From Branchiostoma floridae (taxonomy: Eukaryota; Chordata; Leptocardii; Amphioxiformes; Branchiostomatidae): DNA of 64,000 bases. Position numbers and translations under genes: made by a program. The stretch is from assembly GCF_000003815.2 (NCBI RefSeq), contig NC_049984.1, positions 15,710,765 through 15,774,764 of the forward strand, written 5' to 3'. Shown here piece by piece: positions 11,279 to 21,937 of the stretch (within the stretch, counting starts at the first letter, position 1; each line of letters starts with the position of its first letter). Under the pieces are notes generated by a model. That model saw nothing but the letters and a program-made list of their open reading frames with translations. It did no database searches and had not been told where the DNA came from.

Positions 11279-12413
11279 TAAGGCCTACGTCACATTACCC
11301 AGGGTGTCCGCGCGGTGTCTAAGCGATGTAGGCCCCGGCCGGGCTCTGAAGCCGGGTAGACATCGGCTCACATAGTCACAAATCATTTTTTCTTCACGCG
11401 TCCCCTTAGAGGTCCCGGGGGGCTCCGGTGGGCATTCCGGAGGCTTTTGTGCAATAGTCGTATGCTTTAACTCTTTATCGCTCGATGTTCGACAGGCAAC
11501 CGTGAGCTGCCCTGGGGATGTCCACGGGTACCCCGTAGGGGTCTGGCAGTGGGTCGGCCGATTCACCCCTTGTAGATAACAGTATGGTCCCTGTCGTACG
11601 CTCCGCGAACCACGAACATCGTGCTTTTTTTTTTCTTTGGGGGGGGGGGGGATATAAGCATTGGTTGGCTCGTCTTCGTTGACTTTTGCAAATGTGCAAC
11701 GTAGTACTAATACTAGTAGAAGCGGGTCTACGATACGCTGATGAGCAAGCTATAAATGCGAGAACATTCTTGCGACTTTTAGTCCTTTAGTCCTTATGGG
11801 TGTGGGACCTTCCATTGAGGAGAGCAGAAAGTGAGTATTTTACTGATGATATCTCCCTAATAATTTCCCCACCGGGAGCCCGGTTCATTTTAAGTCCGAC
11901 TTAAAACAAACCGGGGCCCCGCCCGAGGCCAAAAATAACCCGGCAGCCGCTGGGAGACCAGCAGGACCCCGACCGGATGTGCCAAAAAACAGTCCGTAAA
12001 TTACCCGCCAGGGTCCCTATGTGTCAATGTGACCATGGCCCAAATTGTCCTGTTTGATGACCTAGGGACCCGTCAGCGGCCCTGGCGGTGTTCCGGGATG
12101 ACACAACGGATGCAATAGTTTGTAATGCAAGAAGGTTGGGCCTGTACCGTCGGGGTACCGGGCGGATACCGGGCAGGTACTGTAGGGGACCCTGCCGATG
12201 TGCTCACGATTGGTTGACGGCTTTGATTCGGCGTATTTTCCTACCCGGGGCCCGGTTGTTTTTAAGTCCGACTTAGAATCAACCGGGGCCCCGCCCGAGC
12301 CCCAAAATAGCCCGGCAGCCACCGGGGGTCTCACGGGGTCCCGCCCGAAAGTGCAACAATTCAGCCAAAAACCTACCCGGCCGGGCCCCTTTGTGCAAAT
12401 GTGACGTTAGCAT
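11279..12413. mobile_element. GC-rich inverted-repeat element with two internal direct copies
   Basis: The left end (TAAGGCCTACGTCACATT) and right end (AATGTGACGTTAGCATAA) are imperfect inverted repeats. Inside, a block of about 138 bp rich in CCCGGGGCC occurs twice in direct orientation, at about 11,867-12,003 and 12,240-12,376. Each copy holds GTCCGACTTA and ACCGGGGCCCCGCCCGAG. A poly-G run lies at about 11,640. Local GC is far above the surroundings. No transposase is present, so it would be non-autonomous. Related GC-rich ends occur at about 17,705 and 17,921. Confidence 0.6.
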
Positions 12414-13030
12414 AAGCTGATTACCTCATAATCAACTACACCATCCCATCTAGATTTGAAAAGGTACGAAAAATAGATACCAATTCCCTACTCTTATTAG
12501 TCTTTTTTCTCTATCATACATGTATTTGTATATATCTATGTCTATACATCTATGTCTATAAATCTATAGCTATCTATCTATCAGATATAGATAAATTTGT
12601 ACTAAAGTTTTTACTCGTGGTACTGTTGTACGGACGTCGTTGTCAGTTGAATTCTTAATTCTCAACATTCATCCCATGTAAGTACACCATCCTGTCTGAG
12701 GTTACCACAAATAGAACCCTTGGTACCCTGATAATACATGGCACAGTTGTCTACCGGATGTGTTGTCGTTTCATCACTGCCATTTTCTCCCGTCTGGGTG
12801 TTCTGTCATGGCGAAGAAAACTACACTGATATGAAGCTCAAGGTGTGCAGAAATGAAGCAATCAATTAATTCTAGACGCTCGAGACTTGAGGAAAGCCTT
12901 TCATTCCTCTATTTTAAGTGCCACCTGTCAAATTTTACTTGCTGCACCTCGTAGAGGATGATTAATGTTGATGATGATTAAGTGGCATTTGTTTCCATAG
13001 GCCATACCGGTCCATTGAACCGGTTGTTAT
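12414..13030. other. No gene seen; short (TATC)n-like tract
   Basis: A TATCTATC/TATGTC-rich stretch lies at about 12,525-12,595. The rest is non-coding. Confidence 0.5.
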
Positions 13031-13425
13031 GAGTAAGAAGCTTGCTGTGCCAAATTTGAAGCTCAAAGTGATTGAACCAAATATACTAGTTAAGTCCTTT
13101 CATCCATAGAATTACGGGCTGAACAAAGCTAATTATGTTGACTTTCCATCTGTTTCACAAAGACTATGCCGGTTGCCATGAGAAAGGAATCTGTATTGCC
13201 AAATTTGAAGCTCAGAGTGACCAAATACACTAGTACAGTCCTTTCATCCCTAGATTTACGGGCTAAACAAAGTTAATTATGTTGACTGTTCCATCTGTTT
13301 CCGAAGGCTATGCCGGTTGCCATGAATACGGAGCTTGTATTGCCAAATTTGAAGCTCAAATTGGATGTACAAAATCTGCATTCATCCCTAGAATTACTGA
13401 CTGAACAAAGCTGATTATATTGACC
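13030..13425 (+). repeat. Three tandem units of about 145-149 bp
   Basis: Units share TGCCAAATTTGAAGCTCA (13,048, 13,197, 13,341), CCTTTCATCC, GGGCTGAACAAAGCTAATTA and TATGCCGGTTGCCATGA. They are diverged and non-coding. Confidence 0.8.
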
Positions 13426-13626
13426 TTTTCTAGCACGCTCGGTGTAGTCAGTGATTGCCCAATTCTTTACAATCAGTGACGTTAAAAGTAGTAGTAGTAG
13501 TCCATTGTGTTCTGCTGCTGCAGTTACAGGTCTGCACACTCTGCAGCTGTAGTCTGGCAAGTGTGTACAACCGCGAGCTCGCCGGATAGTTCTACGGCAC
13601 AAAGAGTTTTGCTCGTCCGCCAAGTC

Positions 13627-13690
13627 CACCAGCGTGCCCCGATGAAGTTTACGTCCGACCCCGTAAACTTCCTCGGGGCACGCGATGGTG
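13627..13690. repeat. Strong hairpin (22-bp stem, one mismatch)
   Basis: GCGTGCCCCGATGAAGTTTA continues to ACG at 13,653, and the reverse-complement arm ends with CTCGGGGCACGC at 13,683. The loop is about eight bases. The arms can extend outwards (CACC against GGTG) with a two-base bulge. No TIR partners or arrays surround it, and it does not resemble the much smaller histone stem-loop. Confidence 0.7.
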
Positions 13691-13699
13691 AACTCGAGT

Positions 13700-15034
13700 T
13701 ACATTGCTTAAAGTAAGAAAGGCACAAATAAACCCGAAATACGGGCTAAAAAGACAGGCTGTCAGAAACAGATCTACAGACCAATACTCAGGAAAAGTAA
13801 AAGGAATAAAACACTCCAAAGAGGAGAATAATAAACGACATGTTGAACTACGAATATAAGGAGCGTCTGCGGGCATCGGCGGGGGTTCAAGAGGTGATGT
13901 TGATTTGATTATATATGGAAGACATCTGTGACCGCATTGGTTTTCTACAGTTCCCAACAAAAAATCTGGCATACTGTTCATCATACAAAACATTTCATTC
14001 CCAAAGTCAAGGAAGAAGATGTGAACGGCCAAAAATAAGGAATCACCATTAAATTATGAAGTCAACTTTCTTTTGCAATTTTTTTTTATTCGCATGCCTC
14101 CATCAGTCTTGGTTCCCGGAGGGCCGGGTGTCATCCATAAAATAAAATCAACGCTGTCAAAGTAAAAGATATACTCGTGGTACATTTTACTGAGGACTTA
14201 GACAGATGGGTGGTATATCTAAAAGCGATAGTGCTCACACAAAGTCTACAGTGAGATGTATTTCTACCTACGGATCTGAATTGGAGACTGATTGCTGTAC
14301 ATGCAGTTCTGTATAGTTAAAAGGGAAAACGTCCCCTATGTGATACATCACCGAGTTTGAAATAACCACTAGTGGACGAAAAGTCAACTCGTTACGTGGT
14401 ACTGTTGGACAATGCTCCGTCTTACTCATTCGTAACTCGTCTCGAAGTTCGGTAACGTGTATCTAATGGTAACGACTGTGAGTTAATCATTGGTATTTGT
14501 TCGGTGATTTCAAAAACATTTGTATATTAGCAATCAACGGCAATCTGTAGTCATTGATTAACCACTGATACTATTATATTATAGGATCTCTCCAGTCTAT
14601 TCTAGTCATCAACTACGTTAAACGTTCAATGCCCTATTGTTCACTATATCGTGAAAGAATCTTATTTAACACAATGTCACTGATGAGTGTCTCTTAAGAT
14701 TACATTAAGCAAATGTTTCACATTCATAACCTTCCACATGCCACTCGCCGACTCAGCCGACTATCAAATATGAAAAAAAAACTTCAGAAGAATCAGATAG
14801 TTAAGATTGCAGGCTATTCCAACCCAGCGCCTAACTTGGTTGATAGGATCGGAAGTGATAGTTTTTATCTTTGACTGAGATCGTCTTCATAAGGACCCAA
14901 TGACACGCTCCAAAAAAACTTGATGGTACTTATACAAGAATGTTAATGGCAGTGTATGATACACCATGGTAGAAGAACATTACAAATAGTCAGCTATAGT
15001 CGTTAATCCCTTTCGATTTATCTATGAGCTTTTT
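13700..15034. other. No supported gene
   Basis: A minus-strand 127-codon frame (13,649-14,032) lacks domain signs and begins beside the hairpin arms. Nothing else is seen. Confidence 0.45.
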
Positions 15035-15810
15035 TATCATTTTCCTTCTTTGTTATCTTCGCCAGCGAAGATTATAAGATTGCTTACTTGGGTCTGTATG
15101 TAGGTCAACAGCATATAAGTCGAGAAATTGTGGATGGAACTTTTTGATTTTTTGTAGGTGTGTAGCGGTTGTCGAAAGGCATGCCTAGTTTGAAAATGGT
15201 TTACCTGGCGTTTTCCTACGGTACAGCAGCGACCTTTGTATTTTTTCGAGGTTTGTTTCGAGAAGCATAACTCAAAATGCAGCTGGGCGATTTCTACGAT
15301 ATTTGGCAGGTGTGTAGCGGTTGTGTAAAGGATTGTCATGTGCGAGAATGGTTTAGCTAGCTTTTACCTATGGTGCTGTAGCTGGCTTTGTATGTAATTG
15401 CGTTTGTCTGTTAACACGATAACTCGAGATGTTCTACATGGATGCTAATGATATTTTGTTGATAGGTAGGGGACACAGAAAGGAAGGTCAAGTTCGATAA
15501 TGGGCCTCCTAGCGACTTGTTTTGGTACTGCAAGTGAGCGTCAAAGCTTGCGCCTAAATTTTCCAGAAGTGCCATGTTCATGATTTTTAAGTGGTGGATA
15601 GCTGTTGGGACTAGGAGTAAATGGTGTAATTTTGGGCCCCCTAGCAGCTTGTTTGGAACTGCAGTGGGTCTTATAGTTTGTAACTTTTAAAAAGGATAAC
15701 TGCAGAGGGGATTGATGGATATTCTTTGCTTTTGGTAGGTAGGTACTTAGGGTGATTATCAACATAATGAGATGCTAATTATGTAAATTGCGATCTACTT
15801 AATATAATTA
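15035..15810 (+). repeat. Dispersed repeat made of degenerate units of about 150 bp
   Basis: Repeating elements include GGCAGGTGTGTAGCGGTTGT, TGGTTTACCTGGCGTTTTCC and GATAACTCGAGATG-like lines. It ends with a TTTTGGGCCCCCTAGCAGC block and GCTAATTATGTAAATTG. This end is the reverse-complement relative of 1,440-2,040. Confidence 0.65.
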
Positions 15811-17040
15811 CTTTGGGATTCTTATCATGGAGAGAACCACATCCCTTACAAAAGTGGTGTGCAGTGCAACATGACACTGGCACCATTGTCACCCTAGTCC
15901 AGCACTAATGTGTGGACCATTAATCTTCATTTATCATTCAAGCCCTTCAGACAGAAGCAGAAGCCTGATCTCCTTTCCGTGACAAGGGCCAGTCACACCA
16001 AATTAACCCCCTGCCCTCAGTCTCCGGGTCTTAGCACAGACAAATCAAAGGTGGAGCAGAACTAATCGTCATGCCATGGCAGGGTGTTACACCCCTGCCC
16101 GTTTGAGGCATAAGACATGGTCACGTAAAAAAAAGATTAAAACATCGCGGTGGGCCAAATCAGGCTGTCAAAGGTGCCAACGTAATCCTCATGAGTTGTT
16201 CGATCGCATACAGTACGCTTAATGATTCAAATACTATTTCGGGATGAGATTTGAAGAGTCAAAGTTGGCCTTCAAACTGGCTCTTTTTGCCTGATTTTGG
16301 CCTCGATTTCACACTGCATGGGGGTTTCCGTGCAACCGATTACGACAATATCATATACTTCCGGGTTGTACGAGTGCGGTCATAGAACGCGGGTGGTATC
16401 GTATCTTGTCTCGGTTTGTGCTAGGTTGTAGAGGAGGATCTAAGTAAGGCTTATGAATATACTAATACTTGGAGATTAGCAATTACTATGCCTGTCAATC
16501 AGCTATTTTGTCTTTGCGGGGCTATGAATGGGGGGATCTGAGTAGCCTGACGTGATAGCCAGGCCAGGTAGACTGTGTAAAATACCTCTGACTTAACTCG
16601 CGATTGCAAAACTTTACTTACTATTTTCATGAGATGGACACAAACATTCACCAAGGCGGGGCCGTAACAATCCTTACGTATGACCCTTAGGTAACCCTTA
16701 GATGACCTATTATCTAATATATAGGCCAGTCACTCAAAGTTTGTTTATTATTTCTTTTTTTACGAAAAGACTGCAATGTACATTTTGTAGAGTGAAATCT
16801 TACATAAAACTAAAGACCTAGCCTAACCTAGCCTAACTAAAGACCTTATATCCAGCTTTGCTATATTAACATCTCGTATTAAGCTGTATTTGGTGCTTAT
16901 CCGGCCCATTATAGCCATAATTACATACATTAATCATTCAAAAACAACGACCTTCGATAAAGAATGTTTATTTGGCGAAGATGTGTGTTCGAGGAACTCT
17001 AGTTATGTATGATATGTACACCACTACTACTTTGTATGCC
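15811..17040. other. No gene seen; one small palindrome
   Basis: GGCAGGGTGTTACACCCCTGCC at about 16,079-16,100 is a near-perfect hairpin. CCTAGCCTAACCTAGCCTAAC at about 16,816 is a short direct repeat. No coding exon is visible. Confidence 0.45.
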
Positions 17041-17092
17041 ATTAGCCCTCGGACACGAATTTGCAATAAAGATTATTATTATTATGTGTCAT
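17041..17092 (+). mobile_element. LINE 3' end with AATAAA and (ATT)n tail
   Basis: GCCCTCGGACACGAATTTGC then AATAAAG leads straight into (ATT)n. The same end is at 53,099-53,137 (GCCTTCGGGCATGAATTTGC), and a looser relative is at 44,758. Confidence 0.6.
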
Positions 17093-17099
17093 TACCAAA

Positions 17100-17360
17100 T
17101 GTTACATCTGTTGTTAAACAACGTCGACTACTCATTGCCGGCCATGTGGCTCGTAGTAGAGAGCCAGCCGGAAAGCTCCTGTTCTGGACACCTGTTTTCT
17201 GTAAGAAACGTGTTGGTCGCCCAAGGCTAACTTTGAAGAAACTAGAGTCAGAGACTGGTCTGCAGGGCCTGGAGCTTCTCACAGCGATGAAAGACAGACT
17301 ATTCTGGAAGACGAACTTAATTTGCTTCACCTCTTAAAAGAGGAGGATAGATGATGATGA
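17100..17360 (+). mobile_element. LINE ORF2 C-terminal fragment with (GAT)n tail
   Basis: The frame ending at 17,337 reads RRLLIAGHVARSREPAGKLL, then FWTPVFCKKRVGRPRLTLKK and LLTAMKDRLFWK. The order 'GH..RS', 'RGRP' and 'AM.DR..W' is the familiar region after the reverse-transcriptase domain in non-LTR retrotransposons. It ends with GATGATGATGATGA. It is 5' truncated and abuts another LINE tail on its left. Confidence 0.75.
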
Positions 17361-17639
17361 TGAAGGCCCCAATTCCACTGGGACGGCCCTCTCACGGCGC
17401 TCTCATGGCAATGAGGCAAATTTACCGTCAAGTGTAATGGAGGTATAAGTCAGAAACATCAAGTTTATAGGCAAGCTCGACTAACTTACTCAATAGGCTG
17501 TACGAGACTGTCATGTTGGTATATCAGGCCTATTGCACTCGCTTCCTATCTTAGGCGTCACATTTCAACAGAGGGGCTTAGTCGGGAAGCTTTGGGTGAA
17601 CGTACAATATGAAAGACAGTAAAAACGCAAAAATGCACC

Positions 17640-17965
17640 AAAAATAATTCAACAGTATGCCTTGTGCATATTTATTGGCACAAACTTGAATTTTTTCGTT
17701 TTTACAAACAGGCCGGGAGGGCCCCGGGTAGGAAATGTGACGTAGGCTTTACTTTGGTTCCCATATTAGTCTTAGGTTCCAATTCCAAACCCGGGAGCCG
17801 GTCGGGTAACTTTTGGAAACGAAAAAAAAAATATGATAAGAAAGGCAGCAAAACGAACAGAACGTAAAAAATAGGTAATAAATTGTGTATATTTTAGTTA
17901 TTCATTTCTTTAAACATCTCGGCCGGGCCTCGGTTTGGAAATATGACCCAAGCCTTACTAAAATG
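17640..17965. repeat. Two GC-rich element ends related to 11,279-12,413
   Basis: AGGGCCCCGGGTAGGAAATG then TGACGTAGGCTTTACT (about 17,718) and CGGGCCTCGGTTTGGAAATA then TGACCCAAGCCTTACT (about 17,925) are diverged copies of one block. They also resemble the right end of the GC-rich element. Non-coding. Confidence 0.5.
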
Positions 17966-18035
17966 AAACCGACTGGATCCAGACATTGTAAAACCTTGGG
18001 TTATCTGCCCTTGGCTTCTGTGGGTTATTTTATTA

Positions 18036-18385
18036 TATTTCAGCCATACCAGGTATGGTGAAATATATTGTATTCGTAATGTTTCTTTCTTTCTTCTTCT
18101 TTCTTTCTTTCTTTCTCCTGTCAAATCTTCAAATCGAATCAACTCCGTCGTTCCTGGACCGAATGACTTGAAATTTGGCACAAGGGTAGAGTGGGCCAAT
18201 ACCCTTAGGCGTTTTTTTTCATTTTATTCATATCTGCTTCTAAAATGATTTTATTGAGGTTTTATTGCAATTTTTGGACCACAACTTTATATTTAGGCCC
18301 CCTGTACCATGGTATTACATCCAAATGACCTGAAATTTAGCACAGAGGTGCCCTAGGTACTTATTCAAAGAATTTTGGATTTGTG
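18036..18385 (+). repeat. Second copy of the hairpin/(CTTT)n dispersed repeat
   Basis: The hairpin TATTTCAGCCATACC then GGTATGGTGAAATA is followed by (CTTT)n, CTCCTGTCAAATCTTCAAA and GTTCCTGGACCGAATGAC. It matches the head of 5,666-6,430 but carries only one downstream CCTGTACC unit. Confidence 0.75.
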
Positions 18386-19345
18386 AGGTGGAAGTGCCGA
18401 GGTCAACGACCTCTATGTCATTCTGGAAGCCACAGGTGTTTCTGGTAGATCCAATCATCTACATACCTACCTAGTCCATGTTCCTCCAGGTGGTTGGGGG
18501 GACAAGGTAAATCTAATTAATTATTAGCCAATGAGCAATGTTATTTTGCTGTAAGAGTCCATTGTTGGTCAGGGGGGTGTTTTTTAAAATTTACTTTAAG
18601 ACTTTGGTGATAATGCCAATGCTTTTTTTAGCGGAAGTGTTTTTGCACTGATCCACTTGACATAAGGCTACTGCTGGGACAGTCCATTTTTGCACATAGG
18701 GGGGATTTTAAAAAAATTCATTTTTGGACATGGGTGATGATTCCGAATTCCATTTGTTGAATGGAACTTGACCCCACCTGAAGACTGTACCTGAGGATTC
18801 GGCAGCCAATCAGCAAGCCTGATGTAATATGGATGAGTCCATTCATGCACAAGGGACTATTAAAAAAATTCAGTTTTGGACTGGGTTGCTTATTATAGAA
18901 AAGGCCATGTATTTCTGGACTTTGGTGATTATGTCAAAGTCCTATTTTAGCGGATGTATTTTTGGATCGCTCCACTTTGCACAGGGGTATAACAGGTAGA
19001 GTCCATTCTTGCAAAGGGGGGGATTTCTTTCAAATTCAGTTTTGGACGGCTGATGATTCAAAATTCCATTTCTTAGCGGAAGTGTTTTTGGACTGGTCTA
19101 TCTTACCCTTCTACATTGGGTGCACTTGAGTCCATACTTGCAGGGAAGGGGGTTGTACGATTCATTTTTGCTCATACGTGTAATTAGTAGCTTAGGATGC
19201 TTAGTCATCTTAAGCAGAAGAGTTCCATTTTTGCACATGGGTGATTTTGGAATAGTCCATTGTTGCTTGGGGAAGGAGATGGCTGAAATATGCTGTATTT
19301 GCTCTCAAGCAAATGTCGGCCTTTCTAGTATTTATATATGTCGGT
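18386..19345 (+). repeat. Dispersed repeat of degenerate tandem units
   Basis: Recurring lines include AGTCCATTTTTGCACA, TTTAGCGGAAGTGTTTTTG and GGGGGGATTT at irregular intervals of roughly 150-230 bases. The right end is shared with 8,850-9,005. No coding content. Confidence 0.6.
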
Positions 19346-19432
19346 AATAATTTCATCTTTCAGACTGCAGACGATGTATCAGTTGAGACTTCTTCCTCGT
19401 TGCGTTTACCCGTGATAAATTTTCTCTCCAAT

Positions 19433-20332
19433 TTAACCCTATCCAGACCGAGGGGGGGGGATCTAAAAGTGCCCGCGCCAACGTTGACGTCCTATAACTG
19501 CCGAACGACGTGTGCTAGGACTACGAAACTTGGTGACTTTTCCTAAAATATTGTTGGCAACAATTCCTCCAAAAATTTTGAAATTGTAATGTTTCGTGTT
19601 GTCAAGGCATATTTTACCAAATTTACTAATTTCAGTTTGAATTATGAGATTTCATGGTTTTATTGCGAGACCACACTTGTTTATCTATATCATTAACATC
19701 CTGCGTAATTTTAAATTACATTTCTAATTAAATATTCATAATTTATGCTCATTTGATGACGTCATGGCTCAAAATCCAAGATGGCGGACAATGCCATTAT
19801 CAACGTTAATTACATGTTATGTTTACTCAAATTCCGTCAAAATCTTTTATTTTCTTACAAAATACAATTACTTGAACCCTTTTAGTCCACTTCTATTGGG
19901 TTTTGGGGTTATATGTAGAAAAATAACGAAAATTCAAGCTTGTCGATCCAAGATGGTGGACAAATGACGTCATTTTCTGACGTCATACAGGCGTCAGCGT
20001 CGTCGTAATTGGCAACAAAAGACTTGGCAGACTTAAAACCAAAGAAGTTACCGTTTATAGTCATCATTTTGTTTAATACCTTTAGGTATAGCGAAAATTT
20101 AATATTTAGACGATTTTTGCCCAAAATATGACATTATGACGTCATAATTACGTCATATTACGTTATTACGATATCAAAATTACAGAAAATATAAAACTTC
20201 ACTAGTACATCATCTCCTAAAAATTTGGTGATCGTAACACAAGCCGTTTTGAAATTACGAAGGGGGGGGGGTCAAAAGAGCCCCCCCCCCCGTCCCAGGT
20301 ATCCCCAAAAAGCCCGGTCTGGATGGGGTTAA
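19433..20332 (-). mobile_element. piggyBac-type MITE with TTAA target duplication
   Basis: TTAA (19,433-19,436) then CCCTATCCAGACCG on the left; CGGTCTGGATGGGG then TTAA (20,329-20,332) on the right. TIRs are followed by a G run on the left and a C run on the right. TTAA duplication plus a CCC start is the hallmark of the piggyBac superfamily. There is no transposase, so it is non-autonomous, about 890 bp. Orientation is opposite to the copy at 58,044. Confidence 0.8.
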
Positions 20333-20639
20333 ATGGGACTTGATGAAGTTGAGTCTTACAAAACGAGAAAATGACTTATTTACGAATATGATCTTGTGGA
20401 TATTGTATAATCTATAACCACGAAAGCTCTGCCTATAAAGAAGATGGGTGAATTTATCATAACGCGACCTACAGTGTTCACCTTTGGGAATAGGAGGAAA
20501 GAGGGCATAGAGTCAGCTTCCCCGGTCATCCCCGAGGACAGTATGTGATTCACAGTCCAGAGTTCAACTTTTCAAAACGAGCATCAAATAGGATAGAAAG
20601 CTTGCGTTATCTGGGTAGGAAAGAATGCTGCAGACTTCT

Positions 20640-21300
20640 AATTCAGAGCACTTCCGCGAAGCGATGTACAACTTTCAGTGGAGGGTGCATTGTACAGCTT
20701 TTCAATGCAGGTTTCCTGAAGCTTACGTCTTGAACGAAGTACATACTTTGTACATGTCAATTCACAATGCACTGTAGCAAACTATGTTTGGTTTCAGCTT
20801 GATAATCTGTAGCAAATTCTGTGAGAGCATTTCGGCTTAACGATGTACAGCGTTCGAATTCAGTGGAGGGTGCATACAATGCAACTATTGTACAGCTTTT
20901 CAACACTGTGTATCCTGAAACATACGTCTTGCACGAAGCACACGTTTTGTACATGTCAATACACAATGCACTGTCGCAAACTGCAGAAGTTAATGCTCAG
21001 ATTGATAATGCGTAGCGCAATCTGAGAGAGCATTTCCGCTAAGCGATGTACAACATTCATTGGAGGGTACATACAATGCAGCTATTGTACAGCTTTTCAA
21101 CGCAGGTTTCCTGAAACTTGTCTTGAACTAAGTACATACTTCGTATATATCAATTCACAATGCACTGTTCCAAACTATGTAAGTTTGGGTTCAGATCGAT
21201 AATGCGTAGCGAAGCACACGTTTGTACATGTCAGTACACAATGCACTGTCGCAAACTATTGAAGTTAAGGCTTAGGTTGATAATGCGTAGCGCACTCTGC
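20640..21300 (+). repeat. Tandem array, three units plus a partial one
   Basis: Units carry GCGATGTACAACATTCA, GTGGAGGGTGCATACAATGC, TTGTACAGCTTTTCAA and TACATGTCAATACACAATGC. Unit starts are near 20,661, 20,840 and 21,042, and a partial unit begins near 21,210. Unit lengths vary between about 180 and 205 bp. The overlapping short frames are repeat translations, not genes. Confidence 0.8.
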
Positions 21301-21369
21301 GACACGCTTTGATATACAAGTCTGCCAATACTGATATGTTTCTGGCAAATGACGAAATTTTGGCTTTCT

Positions 21370-21550
21370 TGCACACACACACAGAGAGACAGACAGAGAC
21401 TGAGAGAGAGACAGAGAGACAGAGAGAGACAGAGAGACATAGAGAGAGACAGAGAGAAAGAGAGAGAGGGAGAACGAGTGAGAGAGAGAGAGAGAGACAG
21501 AGAGAGACAGAGAGAGACAGAGAGAAAGAGAGAGAGAAAGAGAGAAAACG
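21370..21550. repeat. Purine-rich (GA)n/(GACA)n low-complexity tract
   Basis: Almost pure AGAGAC/GAGAGA sequence on the + strand. The translated frames are all Arg-Glu or Ser-Leu repeats and are artefacts. Confidence 0.95.
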
Positions 21551-21937
21551 AATGCTCCAAATCAGTCACTTCGCCAGGCGCCCGACACAAATCTAGGCCA
21601 GCAATTCCACAGGTAATGACACAGTAAGTGGGGCTATTATCAGTGGTGGAAACTGTTATACGTGCCAAGTTATGCCATTAGAAGCCAAGGATCGTGCTGA
21701 AATTGCCATGCGCCAGATCCAGCGAGAAGACGAAAATACCCTCTGTATCTTTCTCTAAGCCTTGTTGCGAACTTCCTGATATCACAGTTATGAGAAAAGA
21801 TTTAGGAAAAGGAGCGAAAGTGCATGATTTTAGGCTCAATGGTCGTCTGCAATGAACTGGACATACAGATAAGGCAAAATTTAACAATAACCTTGAGTAT
21901 CGTAATGCCTTCTCATCTTTATCTCTAAATGTTAGCT

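Noticed and set aside
13649-14032. 127-codon minus-strand frame
   Set aside because: No motif, no good splice sites, and its upstream end overlaps the hairpin arms.
21231-21668. Long Ser/Leu or Arg/Glu frames
   Set aside because: Low-complexity (GA)n DNA translated on each strand.
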